Below, piece after piece: positions 48,355-57,183 of a stretch of DNA of 64,000 nucleotides. Below the pieces are notes generated by a model, which had not been told where the DNA came from, made no database searches, and saw only the letters and a list, made by a program, of their open reading frames with translations. The position numbers were made by a program, and so were the translations under genes. The stretch's first letter is position 1, and each line of letters starts with the position of its first letter. The stretch is taken from NCBI RefSeq assembly GCF_006442205.1, contig NZ_VFVR01000014.1:1-64000 (forward strand), read 5' to 3'. Origin of the DNA: Mesorhizobium sp. B2-3-12 (lineage in GTDB: Bacteria > Pseudomonadota > Alphaproteobacteria > Rhizobiales > Rhizobiaceae).

Positions 48355-48560
48355 ATCGGCGTGAGGCTTGATTGCCAAGGTGGTTCCCCCAATCCGTCGC
48401 TGCTTTGCAGCGCCACCTTTCCCTCCTCCGGAGGGAAAGGAAGGGAGCCTTACTGGATAAGCGTCGATCACAAAAAAACCTGGCGCCTTCCTCTCCCCCG
48501 TCGATCGGGGGAGAGGTGGCTCGGCGAAGCCGAGACGGAGTGGGGGTCGATCAGCTCAGC
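48355..48560. repeat. Long dispersed repeat, copy 3
   Basis: Blocks AATCCGTCGCTGCTTTGCAG, CTCCGGAGGGAAAGG, CTCCCCCGTCGATCGGGGGA and GGCTCGGCGAAGCCGAGACG follow the same order as at 16910-17150. It fills the gap between padR and the YiaA/B gene. 48561-48630 shows nothing further. Confidence 0.8.
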
Positions 48561-48630
48561 ACGCGCCAGGCTGCCGCGCGCGGCAAAAAAAGCTCGGCTA
48601 TCGGGCTTTTCCCGTCAGGCCATGCCGGCA

Positions 48631-48891
48631 TCATTCCTTGCCGACATATTCGCTGATCAGCTTTTCGTTCCGCGCCTTTTCGATCTTGGCGGTGGTTTCG
48701 GCCGAGATGCGTTCGTCGGTGCGATATTTGACCAGGTTCACCAGGCTGCCGGTGAGCAGCAGGATGCCCATGCCCCAGTAGCCTTTGGTCGACAGGTCGA
48801 CCGGCGCCAGCCACAGCGACAGGCCGAGCATGAAATAGGCTGCGCCAACCGAGATGGTGTTGAACATGATGTAGGTCTGATTGCCGTTCAT
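48631..48891 (-). CDS. YiaA/YiaB-family inner-membrane protein
   Basis: The 86-residue product has two helices, MFNTISVGAAYFMLGLSLWL and YWGMGILLLTGSLVNLVKYR, with the YiaAB pattern, and a charged helical tail (ERISAETTAKIEKARNEKLI). The function is unknown. It is the last gene of a minus-strand pair with the PspA-like gene, 64 bases apart. Confidence 0.82.
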   Translation of the reverse strand: MNGNQTYIMFNTISVGAAYFMLGLSLWLAPVDLSTKGYWGMGILLLTGSLVNLVKYRTDERISAETTAKIEKARNEKLISEYVGKE

Positions 48892-48955
48892 TGTCGTGTT
48901 CCCTTGATCGGATCGAAGTTGGATTTGATAGGGTTGTGGTCAGGTCCAAAAATCT

Positions 48956-49633
48956 TCAGTTGATGGTCTTCAGGCGTTCCAGCACGTCCCTGGCACGCAC
49001 CTTCACCGCCGGGCCGTGTCCAGCGTCGGCAAGGCGGTCGCGGATCGCATCGTGACGCAGCTCGCCGTCGATCTCGTCGAGAATGCCGGCCTCCTCGAAC
49101 GGGTCGCTGGCGCCCTTGATGCGGGCCAGAAGCTCCTCGGCGTCGTTGAGGCTCGCCGAATGGCCAATCGACCTGACGAGGCGTGACTGCGCCTTGCGCT
49201 CGGCATCGATGGCGCGGGCCGAGATCATGCCCTGGTTGAGGTCGATGATGCGGCGGTGCGCCCGCTCCACCGAAACGCGCATCCGCAGGGTTTTTTCGCC
49301 GAGGCTTTGCACTGTGGCGCGGCGAACCTCGCGCTCATTTTCGAGTTCGGCGATGGCCGCGGCCCCGCTTTCGGCAAGTCCGCCATTGCCGGCGGCCAGC
49401 GCGCTCAGCGTGCGTGTCTCTAGGTCGGCGTGGCGGCTGTCGAGCTGGTCGAGACCGGCCTGCTCGGCACGCTGGCGCACGATCAGTGAGGCAAGTGTCT
49501 GCTTGGCGGCGGCAAGTCCCGCCTCGGCGTCGCGGATACGCTGGGCCAGAAGGTCGATGGCGAAGCGATCCTTGAGGCCGTCCTCGGCCCGTGCGCTGGC
49601 GCCGTCGAGCAATGTCCTGATCAGGCTAAGCAT
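48956..49633 (-). CDS. PspA/IM30-family protein
   Basis: The 225-residue product is almost all helical coiled coil: an N-terminal amphipathic stretch (MLSLIRTLLDGASARAED), long heptad regions, and DAEELLARIKGASDPFEEAG near the end. PspA proteins line the inner membrane under envelope stress and help hold the proton gradient. The ATG at 49633 has AGGGAG upstream. It is divergent from a TetR gene with three operators between, unlike the classical pspF/pspABC control. Confidence 0.8.
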   Translation of the reverse strand: MLSLIRTLLDGASARAEDGLKDRFAIDLLAQRIRDAEAGLAAAKQTLASLIVRQRAEQAGLDQLDSRHADLETRTLSALAAGNGGLAESGAAAIAELENEREVRRATVQSLGEKTLRMRVSVERAHRRIIDLNQGMISARAIDAERKAQSRLVRSIGHSASLNDAEELLARIKGASDPFEEAGILDEIDGELRHDAIRDRLADAGHGPAVKVRARDVLERLKTIN

Positions 49634-49657
49634 GGTTCTTCTCCCTTCGAATTTTCC

Positions 49658-49729
49658 CGTGAACAATGTTCACGAAGCCAACATATCAGTAAATGAACAT
49701 TGTTCAAGGATTTTTTTGAACGCTGTTCA
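49658..49729. promoter_or_regulatory. Three TGAACA-N-TGTTCA operators between pspA-like and tetR genes
   Basis: Operator 1 is the perfect 17-mer CGTGAACAATGTTCACG (49658-49674). Operator 2 is TGAACATTGTTCA (49694-49706). Operator 3 is TGAACGCTGTTCA (49717-49729) with one mismatch. Centres are 34 and 23 bases apart. They lie between the two divergent genes, and the TetR protein is the obvious binder. Confidence 0.75.
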
Positions 49730-49810
49730 CGTTGTCCTGGATATGGTAGACGAAAGGGCGTCGGGTCGGAGCGGCAGGCCATTCGCAAGGGCATATCCAG
49801 AAGGAAAAGC

Positions 49811-50452
49811 ATGGCACTGGACAGGGAAGAGACGGGCGAGCGTGTGCTGGCCATCGCGGAAGCGTTGCTCAACGAAGGCGGCATGGACAATCTGAAGGCC
49901 AGGACCATCGCCGAGCAGGCGGGCATCTCGGTCGGCTCGGTTTACAATCTGTTTTCCGATCTCGACGGTGTGCACCGCGCCGTCAACATGCGCCTGCTCG
50001 ACCGGCTGGGTGTCGCGGGGGCGGCGGCGATGGCCGATCTCGGCCGGCGCGGCATCACCGACGTGCGCCAACGCCTGCTGGCACTGGCCGGCGCCTATGT
50101 GCGCTTCGTCGAGGCGCATCCCGGCAGCTGGCCGGCGCTGCTTGCCTTCAACAGGCGGCGTCCGGTGCTGACCGAGCCCGATGTCTATGAGGCGCGGCTC
50201 GACCAGCTGTTCGAGATCATCGCCAGCGTCCTTGCCGATGGCGGCTTCGATCTGGACGAGGACACGCGCCGGATCGCGGCGCGAACCCTCTGGTCAAGCG
50301 TACACGGCATCGTCACCAGCGGCTATGCGGCCAGGTCCGTGCGCCGGCAGGGGGACGAGATCGACCAGCAGATCGCGCTCCTGGTCTCCGTCTTCATCAG
50401 GGGGCTGGAACGCGGCGGCACATTCGCGCATGCTGGGAAAACAACGCCGTGA
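49811..50452 (+). CDS. TetR-family regulator
   Basis: The 213-residue product has the TetR helix-turn-helix (KARTIAEQAGISVGSVYNLF, about 30-49). The ligand domain is helical with FVEAHPGSWPALLAFNRRRP near 100. It is divergent from the PspA-like gene and followed 43 bases later by hlyU-like, so one regulator may set both sides. It probably represses envelope-stress genes through the three operators. Confidence 0.88.
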   Translation: MALDREETGERVLAIAEALLNEGGMDNLKARTIAEQAGISVGSVYNLFSDLDGVHRAVNMRLLDRLGVAGAAAMADLGRRGITDVRQRLLALAGAYVRFVEAHPGSWPALLAFNRRRPVLTEPDVYEARLDQLFEIIASVLADGGFDLDEDTRRIAARTLWSSVHGIVTSGYAARSVRRQGDEIDQQIALLVSVFIRGLERGGTFAHAGKTTP

Positions 50453-50495
50453 ATCGCCTGGGAAGGCGATCACAGGCGACAAGGAGATTTGAGCG

Positions 50496-50789
50496 ATGTC
50501 TTTTCTGAAACGTCTTTTCGGCGGCGGTGGCGGCGAAGCGGCCGAGCCTGCAAGTGCCGCGCCCGCCAAGCAGGTCGAGCACAAGGGCTTCACGATCAGC
50601 GCCACGCCCTACAAGACCGACGGCCAGTATCAGACCTGCGGCATCGTCTCCAAGGAGGTCGATGGCGTGGTGAGGGAGCACAAATTCATCCGCGCCGACC
50701 GTTTCGCCGGGCTGGACGACGCCGTCGACATTTCGATCAAGAAAGGCATCCAGCTCGTCGACGAGCAGGGCGAGCGGATTTTCGGGTAG
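50496..50789 (+). CDS. HlyU-like small protein
   Basis: The 97-residue product is an HlyU domain protein: a Gly-rich start (MSFLKRLFGGGGG), then HKGFTISATPYKTDGQYQTC, EHKFIRADRFAGLDDAVDIS and KKGIQLVDEQGERIF. HlyU regulates hemolysin in Vibrio. In alphaproteobacteria the role is not known. It is likely in an operon with the tetR gene. Confidence 0.85.
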   Translation: MSFLKRLFGGGGGEAAEPASAAPAKQVEHKGFTISATPYKTDGQYQTCGIVSKEVDGVVREHKFIRADRFAGLDDAVDISIKKGIQLVDEQGERIFG

Positions 50790-50870
50790 GGCTGCCGCTC
50801 CCCGCGAGCGCGGAAGTCTCGAGCACTCCGCTTGAAGCGCTCGAGATCCCTGGCCGCCGTGAGGCGAGTC

Positions 50871-51905
50871 TTACCCGCGCTTTTGGATGACGGCGTATAG
50901 CACGTTGCGGTTTTCGCCGAAGAACACCTGGGCCTCGACGGTGTTGCGGTCTACGCTGGCGTTGACGATGTTCCACATGTCGACTTCGGACCGCAGCAGC
51001 AGCACCCAGTCCATGAAGGTCTCGCGATATCCCGCGTCGGGATTGCCTTCGGCATAGTTCGCAAACAGGAACGTCCCGTTCGGCTTCAACATCTGCAGGC
51101 AGGTTTTCGTGAGTTTCACGGCGACGTTGTGCTGAAGGTAGTCGTAGAGGCCGGAGGCGTAGATGAGGTCGAACTTGCCAAGCTTGTGGCTCCGCGTGAG
51201 AACGGTTCGCACCGAGCCGTCGACGGCTTCGACCGCCGTGCCCCGGAAGTCGCGCGCGATCAGCCCGACGCTCTGGGGGTCCTGATCGAGCGCAACCCAA
51301 CGCTTGAGGCGGCCTTCCGCCAACGCGGCCGAACGGTTGGCTTCGCGCAAATGGCCGGCCGCGATCGCCAGCACCTCGGTTTGCGGGCCATTCCTGTCCG
51401 CGGCCTCATCGACGTAACGGGTCAAAAGATCGCGCCGCTCCCGGGCCGCGACGCAGGACGGCACGTCCTGGGTGTAGCGATAGAGGGCCTTGCCGAGCTC
51501 CGATGCATTTGCCACGCTTTCGGCCACGTGCGGGTCGCAATAGATGTAGTCGAGCAGCTCCGCGTCGCCGGAATAACCCCTGGGCTTGGTGAAGGACCAC
51601 CGGGTCAGCGGGTCTTCCAGAAAGTACTGCATGATCGGGTGGCCCTGCGCCACCGGTATCAAGGCCTGCCAGACGTCCGGATGAAGCCTGCCATGCAACG
51701 CTTCGAGAAACGACATCAGCCGACGAATGATCTCGGCGGGGGCTTTTCCCTGTTCGATTTGCTGGTGTGTCGTGTGGAGAACGAGCGCAAGCTCGACGCG
51801 AGCGGTTTCGAACGCTTCGCCATGATGCTCGGGCTTTCCCCGACGCAGCCCCCCCGCGATCGTCTCGGCGGTAATCAGACTCTGGCCATCGAAGATGGTT
51901 TGCAC
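50871..51905 (-). CDS. SAM methyltransferase of the fatty-acid methyl ester (EF) type
   Basis: The 344-residue product carries DPLTRWSFTKPRGYSGDAEL (about 98-117), a motif found in proteins annotated as extracellular factor 3-hydroxypalmitate methyl ester synthesis. A class I methyltransferase fold follows with VLAIAAGHLREA (SAM motif I, about 178-189), VALDQDPQS and FDLIYASGLYDYL. It may methylate a fatty acid or a related signal. It is divergent from a GGDEF-EAL gene with a GTTAAC dyad between, which suggests signalling. The function is inferred. Confidence 0.72.
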   Translation of the reverse strand: MQTIFDGQSLITAETIAGGLRRGKPEHHGEAFETARVELALVLHTTHQQIEQGKAPAEIIRRLMSFLEALHGRLHPDVWQALIPVAQGHPIMQYFLEDPLTRWSFTKPRGYSGDAELLDYIYCDPHVAESVANASELGKALYRYTQDVPSCVAARERRDLLTRYVDEAADRNGPQTEVLAIAAGHLREANRSAALAEGRLKRWVALDQDPQSVGLIARDFRGTAVEAVDGSVRTVLTRSHKLGKFDLIYASGLYDYLQHNVAVKLTKTCLQMLKPNGTFLFANYAEGNPDAGYRETFMDWVLLLRSEVDMWNIVNASVDRNTVEAQVFFGENRNVLYAVIQKRG

Positions 51906-51918
51906 ACCGGAACTCCAT

Positions 51919-51937
51919 AGTTAACAGTCAGTTAACT
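51919..51937. promoter_or_regulatory. GTTAAC dyad before the methyltransferase gene
   Basis: AGTTAAC and GTTAACT (51919-51925 and 51931-51937) pair around AGTCA. The site lies 14 bases upstream of the methyltransferase start. No cognate regulator gene is adjacent. Confidence 0.5.
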
Positions 51938-52199
51938 TATTGCCTAGAATGCCCGTTTTGCCAACGTCGGCCCGGGGGCATTTTATCAGTATGATTAATT
52001 TCCCGGTAACCATCTTGGATCGTTGGGCTTTTCCCGGCGCGAATTCCGGGTTCGAGTTAACGGAAACTTGTTTCGAGCGACTGCATGATCAGGGCAGCGT
52101 CGCGATCCCTGTCGCGTCCCAAGGGAGTCAGCCCGCGTGGGGGCAGAGGCGAGAAATGAGGTCCGCATACAGGATCCCCGGCAAACGGGGTTTGTCCTC

Positions 52200-54206
52200 A
52201 TGAACGAACGCGTGTCATCCGGATCGGCTGATATCGCGCATGTGGAACCGTTCGAACAACGTCACGAACCGGGGGCCGACGAGCTTCGCAGCCTCTTCCA
52301 GAAGGAAGTTCAGGCGGTGCGGAGAAAGGAAGCCAGGCCAGGGCTTTGGATCGCCGTCGCCATCTATCTCCTGTTTTCGGCAACGGATCTGCTGCTGATC
52401 CCCGACGTGGCGGTCTATACGATCACGGCGCGCTTCGTGGTTGGGGTGACCGCGCTCCTGACCCTGGAAGCACAGCTGCGCCGGGGAGCGGCCACGGGCT
52501 GGCTCGACGTGACCTGCGCCGCTGCGATCATCTTCGGCTATATCGGCTGGTTGTGTCCGGCCATGGGCGGCGCGGACCGGGAAAGCGTCGCATACTATAT
52601 GGTTTTCGGCACCATTTTCATGATGAGTGCCAATCTGTTTTTTACCTTCAGCTTCAGGGTTTCCATTGTCACCTCCACGATAATTTTGTGCATCTTGTAC
52701 GTCGTCAACTACTTTGTGCCCGCATCGCTGACGTACAAGATGGTGTTTGGCACCTTCTACGTCTCGTGCTTCACGTTCACGTCCTATGTGAACTGGAAGC
52801 TGAACGAAGAGCGCTACAACGTCTTCCTCAACGCGCTGGAAGCCAAGATCCAGCACAATGAGGCAACCGAGCGTGGCCGGGCCTTGCTCAGACTGTCGCG
52901 GACGGATCCGCTGACAGGTCTGGAGAACCGGCGGGCGATCGACGAGAAGCTGCGCGACTACTGGAGCGATTGGCAAAAGCTTGGCAACGGTTTCGCGGCG
53001 ATCCTCATCGATGTCGACTTCTTCAAGAAGTTCAACGACTGCTATGGCCATCAGGAGGGCGACCGCTGCCTCATCCAGGTCGCCAATGCGCTCAGCGAGA
53101 TGATCAAGCAGTATGATGGGTCCATCGGCCGCTATGGCGGTGAGGAATTCATCGTGCTCGCGCGCATCGACAAGAAAGACCAGGTCGCGGATCTCGCCGA
53201 GGCCGTTTGCCGCACGGTCGAGAGCCTGGCCATCGCGCACGAGCTGCGGCGCGATGGCATTTCGATCGTGACGGCAAGCGTGGGCGCGGCATTCACCAGG
53301 AAGCAGACCGCCGCCAAGCTGGAAAAGATCATCCACGAAGCCGATCGGGCGCTCTATCTGGCGAAAGCCAGCGGTCGAAACTGTGCGCGGCTGTTCGATC
53401 CGACCGACCCCCAGAGCAGCGACGAGAGCGAGAACCTCGCGGCTTTGCTGAAGATCGCGATCGGCCAGAACCTGGTTTCGCTCGTCTATCAACCCATCCA
53501 GGACGTCGCGTCGGGCAAGTTCGAGGCCGTGGAGGCGCTGATGCGCCTGAAAATGCTGGACGGCACCCTGGTTCCGCCGAGCCTGTTCATTCCCGTCGCG
53601 GAACGGACCGGCGCCATCCTCGAACTCGGGCGTTGGGCGATAAGGACCGTATGCGCCGAGCTCCTGGCGCGGGATCATGTGCGCGTCGTCAGCGTCAACG
53701 TCTCGCCGATCCAGCTCAAGACGCCCGGTTTCGCGACATCGGTCGCAACCATTCTGGGAGAGACCGGGGTGACCGGCAACAGGCTGGCCTTCGAGATCAC
53801 CGAAGGCCTGGAGATGGAGATGCACTCCGACATCCTGCGCTGCATCAGCGATCTGAAGCTGCTCGGCATCAGGATCTGGCTCGATGATTTCGGGACGGGC
53901 TTCGCCGGCCTTTCATGGCTTCGTCTCATCGATTTCGATACCGTCAAGATCGACCGCTCGTTTCTCCATGACTGCGGCACTCCCAAGGGCATGGCAATGC
54001 TGCAGGACATCATCGCGCTGGTCAGAAATCGCGGTCACAAAATCCTTGTCGAAGGGGTGGAGACCGAAGAGCAGATGGCCCTCATGCGCCAATTCGGCAT
54101 CGACAAGGTCCAGGGCTTTCATGTCGGCCGCCCGGCTCCGGCCGCTAGCTTCCAGGGCAAGCGGGCCATTCAAAAACGGCCCTTCACGATCCTCAAGTCG
54201 GCGTGA
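52200..54206 (+). CDS. Membrane GGDEF-EAL protein (cyclic di-GMP metabolism)
   Basis: The 668-residue product has about six membrane helices (about 50-205), a GGDEF domain with the intact A-site GRYGGEEFIVL (about 313-317) and an EAL domain with EALMRLK, NVSPIQL, EITEGLEM, LDDFGTGFAGL, KIDRSF and LVEGVETEEQ. All key phosphodiesterase residues look present, so it may both make and break cyclic di-GMP. The ATG at 52200 was chosen; no clear Shine-Dalgarno is visible for it, and an upstream GTG at 52137 is possible. It is divergent from the methyltransferase. Confidence 0.9.
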   Translation: MNERVSSGSADIAHVEPFEQRHEPGADELRSLFQKEVQAVRRKEARPGLWIAVAIYLLFSATDLLLIPDVAVYTITARFVVGVTALLTLEAQLRRGAATGWLDVTCAAAIIFGYIGWLCPAMGGADRESVAYYMVFGTIFMMSANLFFTFSFRVSIVTSTIILCILYVVNYFVPASLTYKMVFGTFYVSCFTFTSYVNWKLNEERYNVFLNALEAKIQHNEATERGRALLRLSRTDPLTGLENRRAIDEKLRDYWSDWQKLGNGFAAILIDVDFFKKFNDCYGHQEGDRCLIQVANALSEMIKQYDGSIGRYGGEEFIVLARIDKKDQVADLAEAVCRTVESLAIAHELRRDGISIVTASVGAAFTRKQTAAKLEKIIHEADRALYLAKASGRNCARLFDPTDPQSSDESENLAALLKIAIGQNLVSLVYQPIQDVASGKFEAVEALMRLKMLDGTLVPPSLFIPVAERTGAILELGRWAIRTVCAELLARDHVRVVSVNVSPIQLKTPGFATSVATILGETGVTGNRLAFEITEGLEMEMHSDILRCISDLKLLGIRIWLDDFGTGFAGLSWLRLIDFDTVKIDRSFLHDCGTPKGMAMLQDIIALVRNRGHKILVEGVETEEQMALMRQFGIDKVQGFHVGRPAPAASFQGKRAIQKRPFTILKSA

Positions 54207-54256
54207 CGGCGCCGGTGGCTTGACCGGCCATCCGCCTGCCAGGCCCCGTTTGCCGT

Positions 54257-55459
54257 CTACGCCGCCTGCAACGCCCTGCGCGGCAGGGGCGGGAAGGCGA
54301 TGGCTATGCCCGCCGCCCCCAGGCCGATAAGCGCCGAGCCAATGAACAGCCAATGGTAGCTGGCATAGGCGTCGAAGATCATGCCGCCGGCGAGCGGCCC
54401 CAGCGCCATGCCGAGGCTGGAGAGCATTGTGGCGGCGCCGAACACTGTGCCGAGGATGCGCTGGCCGAAATATTCGCGGGCGAGCACGGCGTAGAGCGGC
54501 ATGACGCCGCCATAGGTGGCGCCGAAGACGACAGCCAGCATATAGAACTGGTCAAGCTGGCTGATCGAGAGATAGGCGGCAATGACGATCGCCTGGATCG
54601 CCAGCCCGGCGATCAGCACCGGCTTGACGCCCAGCCGATCGGCCAGCACGCCGTAGAGCAGCCTGCCGCCAAGGCCGGCCAGGCCCTCGACGCTGTAGAT
54701 CGAGACAGCGGCCATCGGGGCGACGCCGCACAGCATGGCGTAGCTGACCATGTGGAAGATCGGGCCGGAATGGGCCGCGCAGCAGGCGAAGAAGGTCAGC
54801 CCCAGCACGATGAATTGCGGCGAGCGCAGCGCCTGGCCGACCGTGAGGCCGTCGCCTTCGGCCACGCGCGCCGCGGCGGCATCGGCGGCGGCGGGTTTCG
54901 GCGGCTGGCGCACCAGAAGGACGGCCGGCAGCAGGAGCACCCAGGCCAGGAGGCCGATGTCGAACATGGCGGTGCGCCATTCATAGGTGGAGATCAGCCA
55001 GCGGGCCAGGGGCGAGATCGTCATCGGCGCCACGCCCATGCCCGCCGAGACCAGCGATACGGCCAGTCCGCGATTGGTGTCGAACCAGCCTGAGGTCAGC
55101 GCGATCATCGGCGCGAAGAAGGCGCTGGCGGCGAGTCCGACGAGCACGCCATAGGTGATCTGGAAGCTGAGAAGCGAGCCGGCGCGGCTCGCCAGCACCA
55201 GCGCCAGCCCGAGCAGCACGGCACCAATGGTGACCACGATGCGGGCGCCGAACCGGTCGGACAGGGCACCCCAGGCGAAGCCGCCAAGGCCCATCACCAG
55301 GAAGTTGAGCGTCATGGCGCTCGAAATGCCGGCGCGCGACCATTGCGTGTCGAGCGCCATCGGTTCGAGGAAGATCGCCAGCGAAAACATCGTGCCGATG
55401 GCGACGCAGGACATCAGCGCGCCAGCCGCGACGATGACCCAACGGTAGGAATGGCTCAT
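54257..55459 (-). CDS. MFS transporter (OFA/monocarboxylate-like)
   Basis: The 400-residue inner-membrane protein has 12 helices: FSLAIFLEPMALDTQWSRAG in the first, GGFAWGALSDRFGARIVVTI (motif A, about 58-77) and GWFDTNRGLAVSLVSAGMGV (about 123-142), typical for OFA and monocarboxylate MFS. It is the third gene of a minus-strand set with the hydrolase and cupin genes, so it probably takes up or exports their substrate. Confidence 0.88.
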   Translation of the reverse strand: MSHSYRWVIVAAGALMSCVAIGTMFSLAIFLEPMALDTQWSRAGISSAMTLNFLVMGLGGFAWGALSDRFGARIVVTIGAVLLGLALVLASRAGSLLSFQITYGVLVGLAASAFFAPMIALTSGWFDTNRGLAVSLVSAGMGVAPMTISPLARWLISTYEWRTAMFDIGLLAWVLLLPAVLLVRQPPKPAAADAAAARVAEGDGLTVGQALRSPQFIVLGLTFFACCAAHSGPIFHMVSYAMLCGVAPMAAVSIYSVEGLAGLGGRLLYGVLADRLGVKPVLIAGLAIQAIVIAAYLSISQLDQFYMLAVVFGATYGGVMPLYAVLAREYFGQRILGTVFGAATMLSSLGMALGPLAGGMIFDAYASYHWLFIGSALIGLGAAGIAIAFPPLPRRALQAA

Positions 55460-55603
55460 GGTTTTCTCCCATGCCGGGAGCAGGATCGGTCATCCGACGC
55501 CGCCCGGCAATTCCGGTTGCGCCCGAAGGACGCCCGGGGCGCGCTCGAATCGACATTCCAGATCGATTTTTTTCTGGGTCCAGCGAAGTGTATGCGCCGA
55601 CGC

Positions 55604-56521
55604 CTAGAGGTGCTGGCGCATGAACGCTCCGATCATGTCGACAGCCTGGCGCGCGGCCTGCAATTGGGCAAGGTTGGAGGGAAAGACATGGGTCATGCCT
55701 TCCCAGATGTGCAGTGCCGCCTCGCCACCGGCGCTCGACGCCGCTTCTGCCACGCGGCGTGAATCGTCGAGCAGGATTTCGTCATCGCCGACATGGATCA
55801 GCAGCGGCGGCAGCCCGCCCAGGTGCTGGTAGAGCGGCGAGGCGCGTGGATCGATGGGATCGGCGCCTTTGAGATAGAGGTCGGCCGCCTTTTTCAGCTC
55901 GTCGCGTCTTACCAGCGGATCGGTGGCCGCCCTTGTCAGCATCGAACCGCCAGCGAGGGCAAGGTCGGTCCAAGGCGACATCAACGCCGCACAGCGCGGC
56001 ATGACGCCGGTGCCTTGCCTGGCTTTGGCCGCGACAAGCGCCAGCAGCGACAGTGCGAGGCCACCGCCGGCCGAGTCGCCGGCAAGCGCGATCGCTTCAT
56101 GGCCGAGGTCGCAAAGTCCGGTGAATACACTTTGCGCATCGTCGATGGCGGCCGGAAAAGCGTGCTCGGGCGCCAGCCGGTAGTCGGGAATGAAGGCCGG
56201 CGCGCCGGCGCGCAGCACGATCTGGCTGACGAAATTGCGATGACCGACGGCGGAACCCAGAACATAGGCGCCGCCATGAAGGTAGAGGATGGCCGCACGC
56301 GCCGCGTCGGCCTTTGGCCGGCACCACACGCCCGCTACCGCCCCGACCATACCTGTCTCGAAGCTGATGCCGTCGGCGACGGGCGTCTGTTGCATCAGCT
56401 CTTCGAAGGCCGGCCGTGACGGCGGCGCAAATTCCAGTGCCGGCAGCGTCGCCAGCATGTCGCGCATCGCCCGCATGACGGTGCGATCATGCTCGTCCTG
56501 GGGGTGGATTTCGACGCTCAT
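55604..56521 (-). CDS. Alpha/beta hydrolase of the HSL (lipase/esterase) family
   Basis: The 305-residue product has the oxyanion-hole HGGAYVLGSAVG (about 81-92) and the nucleophile motif GDSAGGGLALS (Ser about 150), with DDEILLDDSRR and a His in WEGMTHVF near the end. It is a short-chain ester hydrolase. The gene starts 15 bases after the cupin gene, so the two are one operon. Confidence 0.88.
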   Translation of the reverse strand: MSVEIHPQDEHDRTVMRAMRDMLATLPALEFAPPSRPAFEELMQQTPVADGISFETGMVGAVAGVWCRPKADAARAAILYLHGGAYVLGSAVGHRNFVSQIVLRAGAPAFIPDYRLAPEHAFPAAIDDAQSVFTGLCDLGHEAIALAGDSAGGGLALSLLALVAAKARQGTGVMPRCAALMSPWTDLALAGGSMLTRAATDPLVRRDELKKAADLYLKGADPIDPRASPLYQHLGGLPPLLIHVGDDEILLDDSRRVAEAASSAGGEAALHIWEGMTHVFPSNLAQLQAARQAVDMIGAFMRQHL

Positions 56522-56536
56522 GATGGCCTGTCCGGA

Positions 56537-57055
56537 TTATGGTTTCAGAAGCTCGGTGCGGAATTCCGGCGCAAGTGCCGCTGCCTTGGCGAGGAAGGCG
56601 CCGAATTCCGCCGGGCTGAGTTCCGGAGCAGGGGCGGTGCGGCTGCCGACCGGCGTGCCGACCCTGGCAAAGAACGCCTCCTGTCCCGCCGGCGCGCACA
56701 GGCACAGCATGCGCACATCCGCGCCCGAGACATTCTTGAAGGAATGCGGCGCGTTGGCGGGGATGTTCACCGTCATGCCTGCCTTGGCCACGCTTTTTTG
56801 GCCACGGAAGGTGAATTCGATCTCGCCCTCCAGGAGATGAAACATCTCCTCGAAATCGTGTCGATGCGGACCGGGGCCGCCGCTATCGGGAACCTTCATG
56901 TCGATGAGGCAGAAGCGCCCAGCCGTCTGCGCGCCGGAAAGCAGGACCGTGTAGGTGTCGCCCACCACAGCCAGATGCTGGAGCGACGGATCGTCGGGAT
57001 CGACAATCGACAGCTGGCGGTTGGGATCGTCGGCGGGAATTGTCAATTCAGGCAT
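56537..57055 (-). CDS. Cupin-domain protein
   Basis: The 172-residue product has a cupin core with HRHDFEEMFHLLEGEIEFTF (about 66-85) and NIPANAPHSFKNVS (about 102-115), giving a His/Glu metal site. It is first in an operon with an ester hydrolase and a transporter, opposite a LysR gene. This suggests a ring-cleaving or detoxifying enzyme on the same substrate. The substrate is unknown. Confidence 0.82.
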   Translation of the reverse strand: MPELTIPADDPNRQLSIVDPDDPSLQHLAVVGDTYTVLLSGAQTAGRFCLIDMKVPDSGGPGPHRHDFEEMFHLLEGEIEFTFRGQKSVAKAGMTVNIPANAPHSFKNVSGADVRMLCLCAPAGQEAFFARVGTPVGSRTAPAPELSPAEFGAFLAKAAALAPEFRTELLKP

Positions 57056-57183
57056 GTCTGATCTCCACGGTCGGCGAGGCTCCCCAGCCTTCTGTCAGTG
57101 GTAGCGGCTGGCTGGCGCCAAGGCAGCAAAAAGCTCGTTCGACCGGCTGGACTCACTGTCCCGCGGATGGAACAGTCGCCGGC

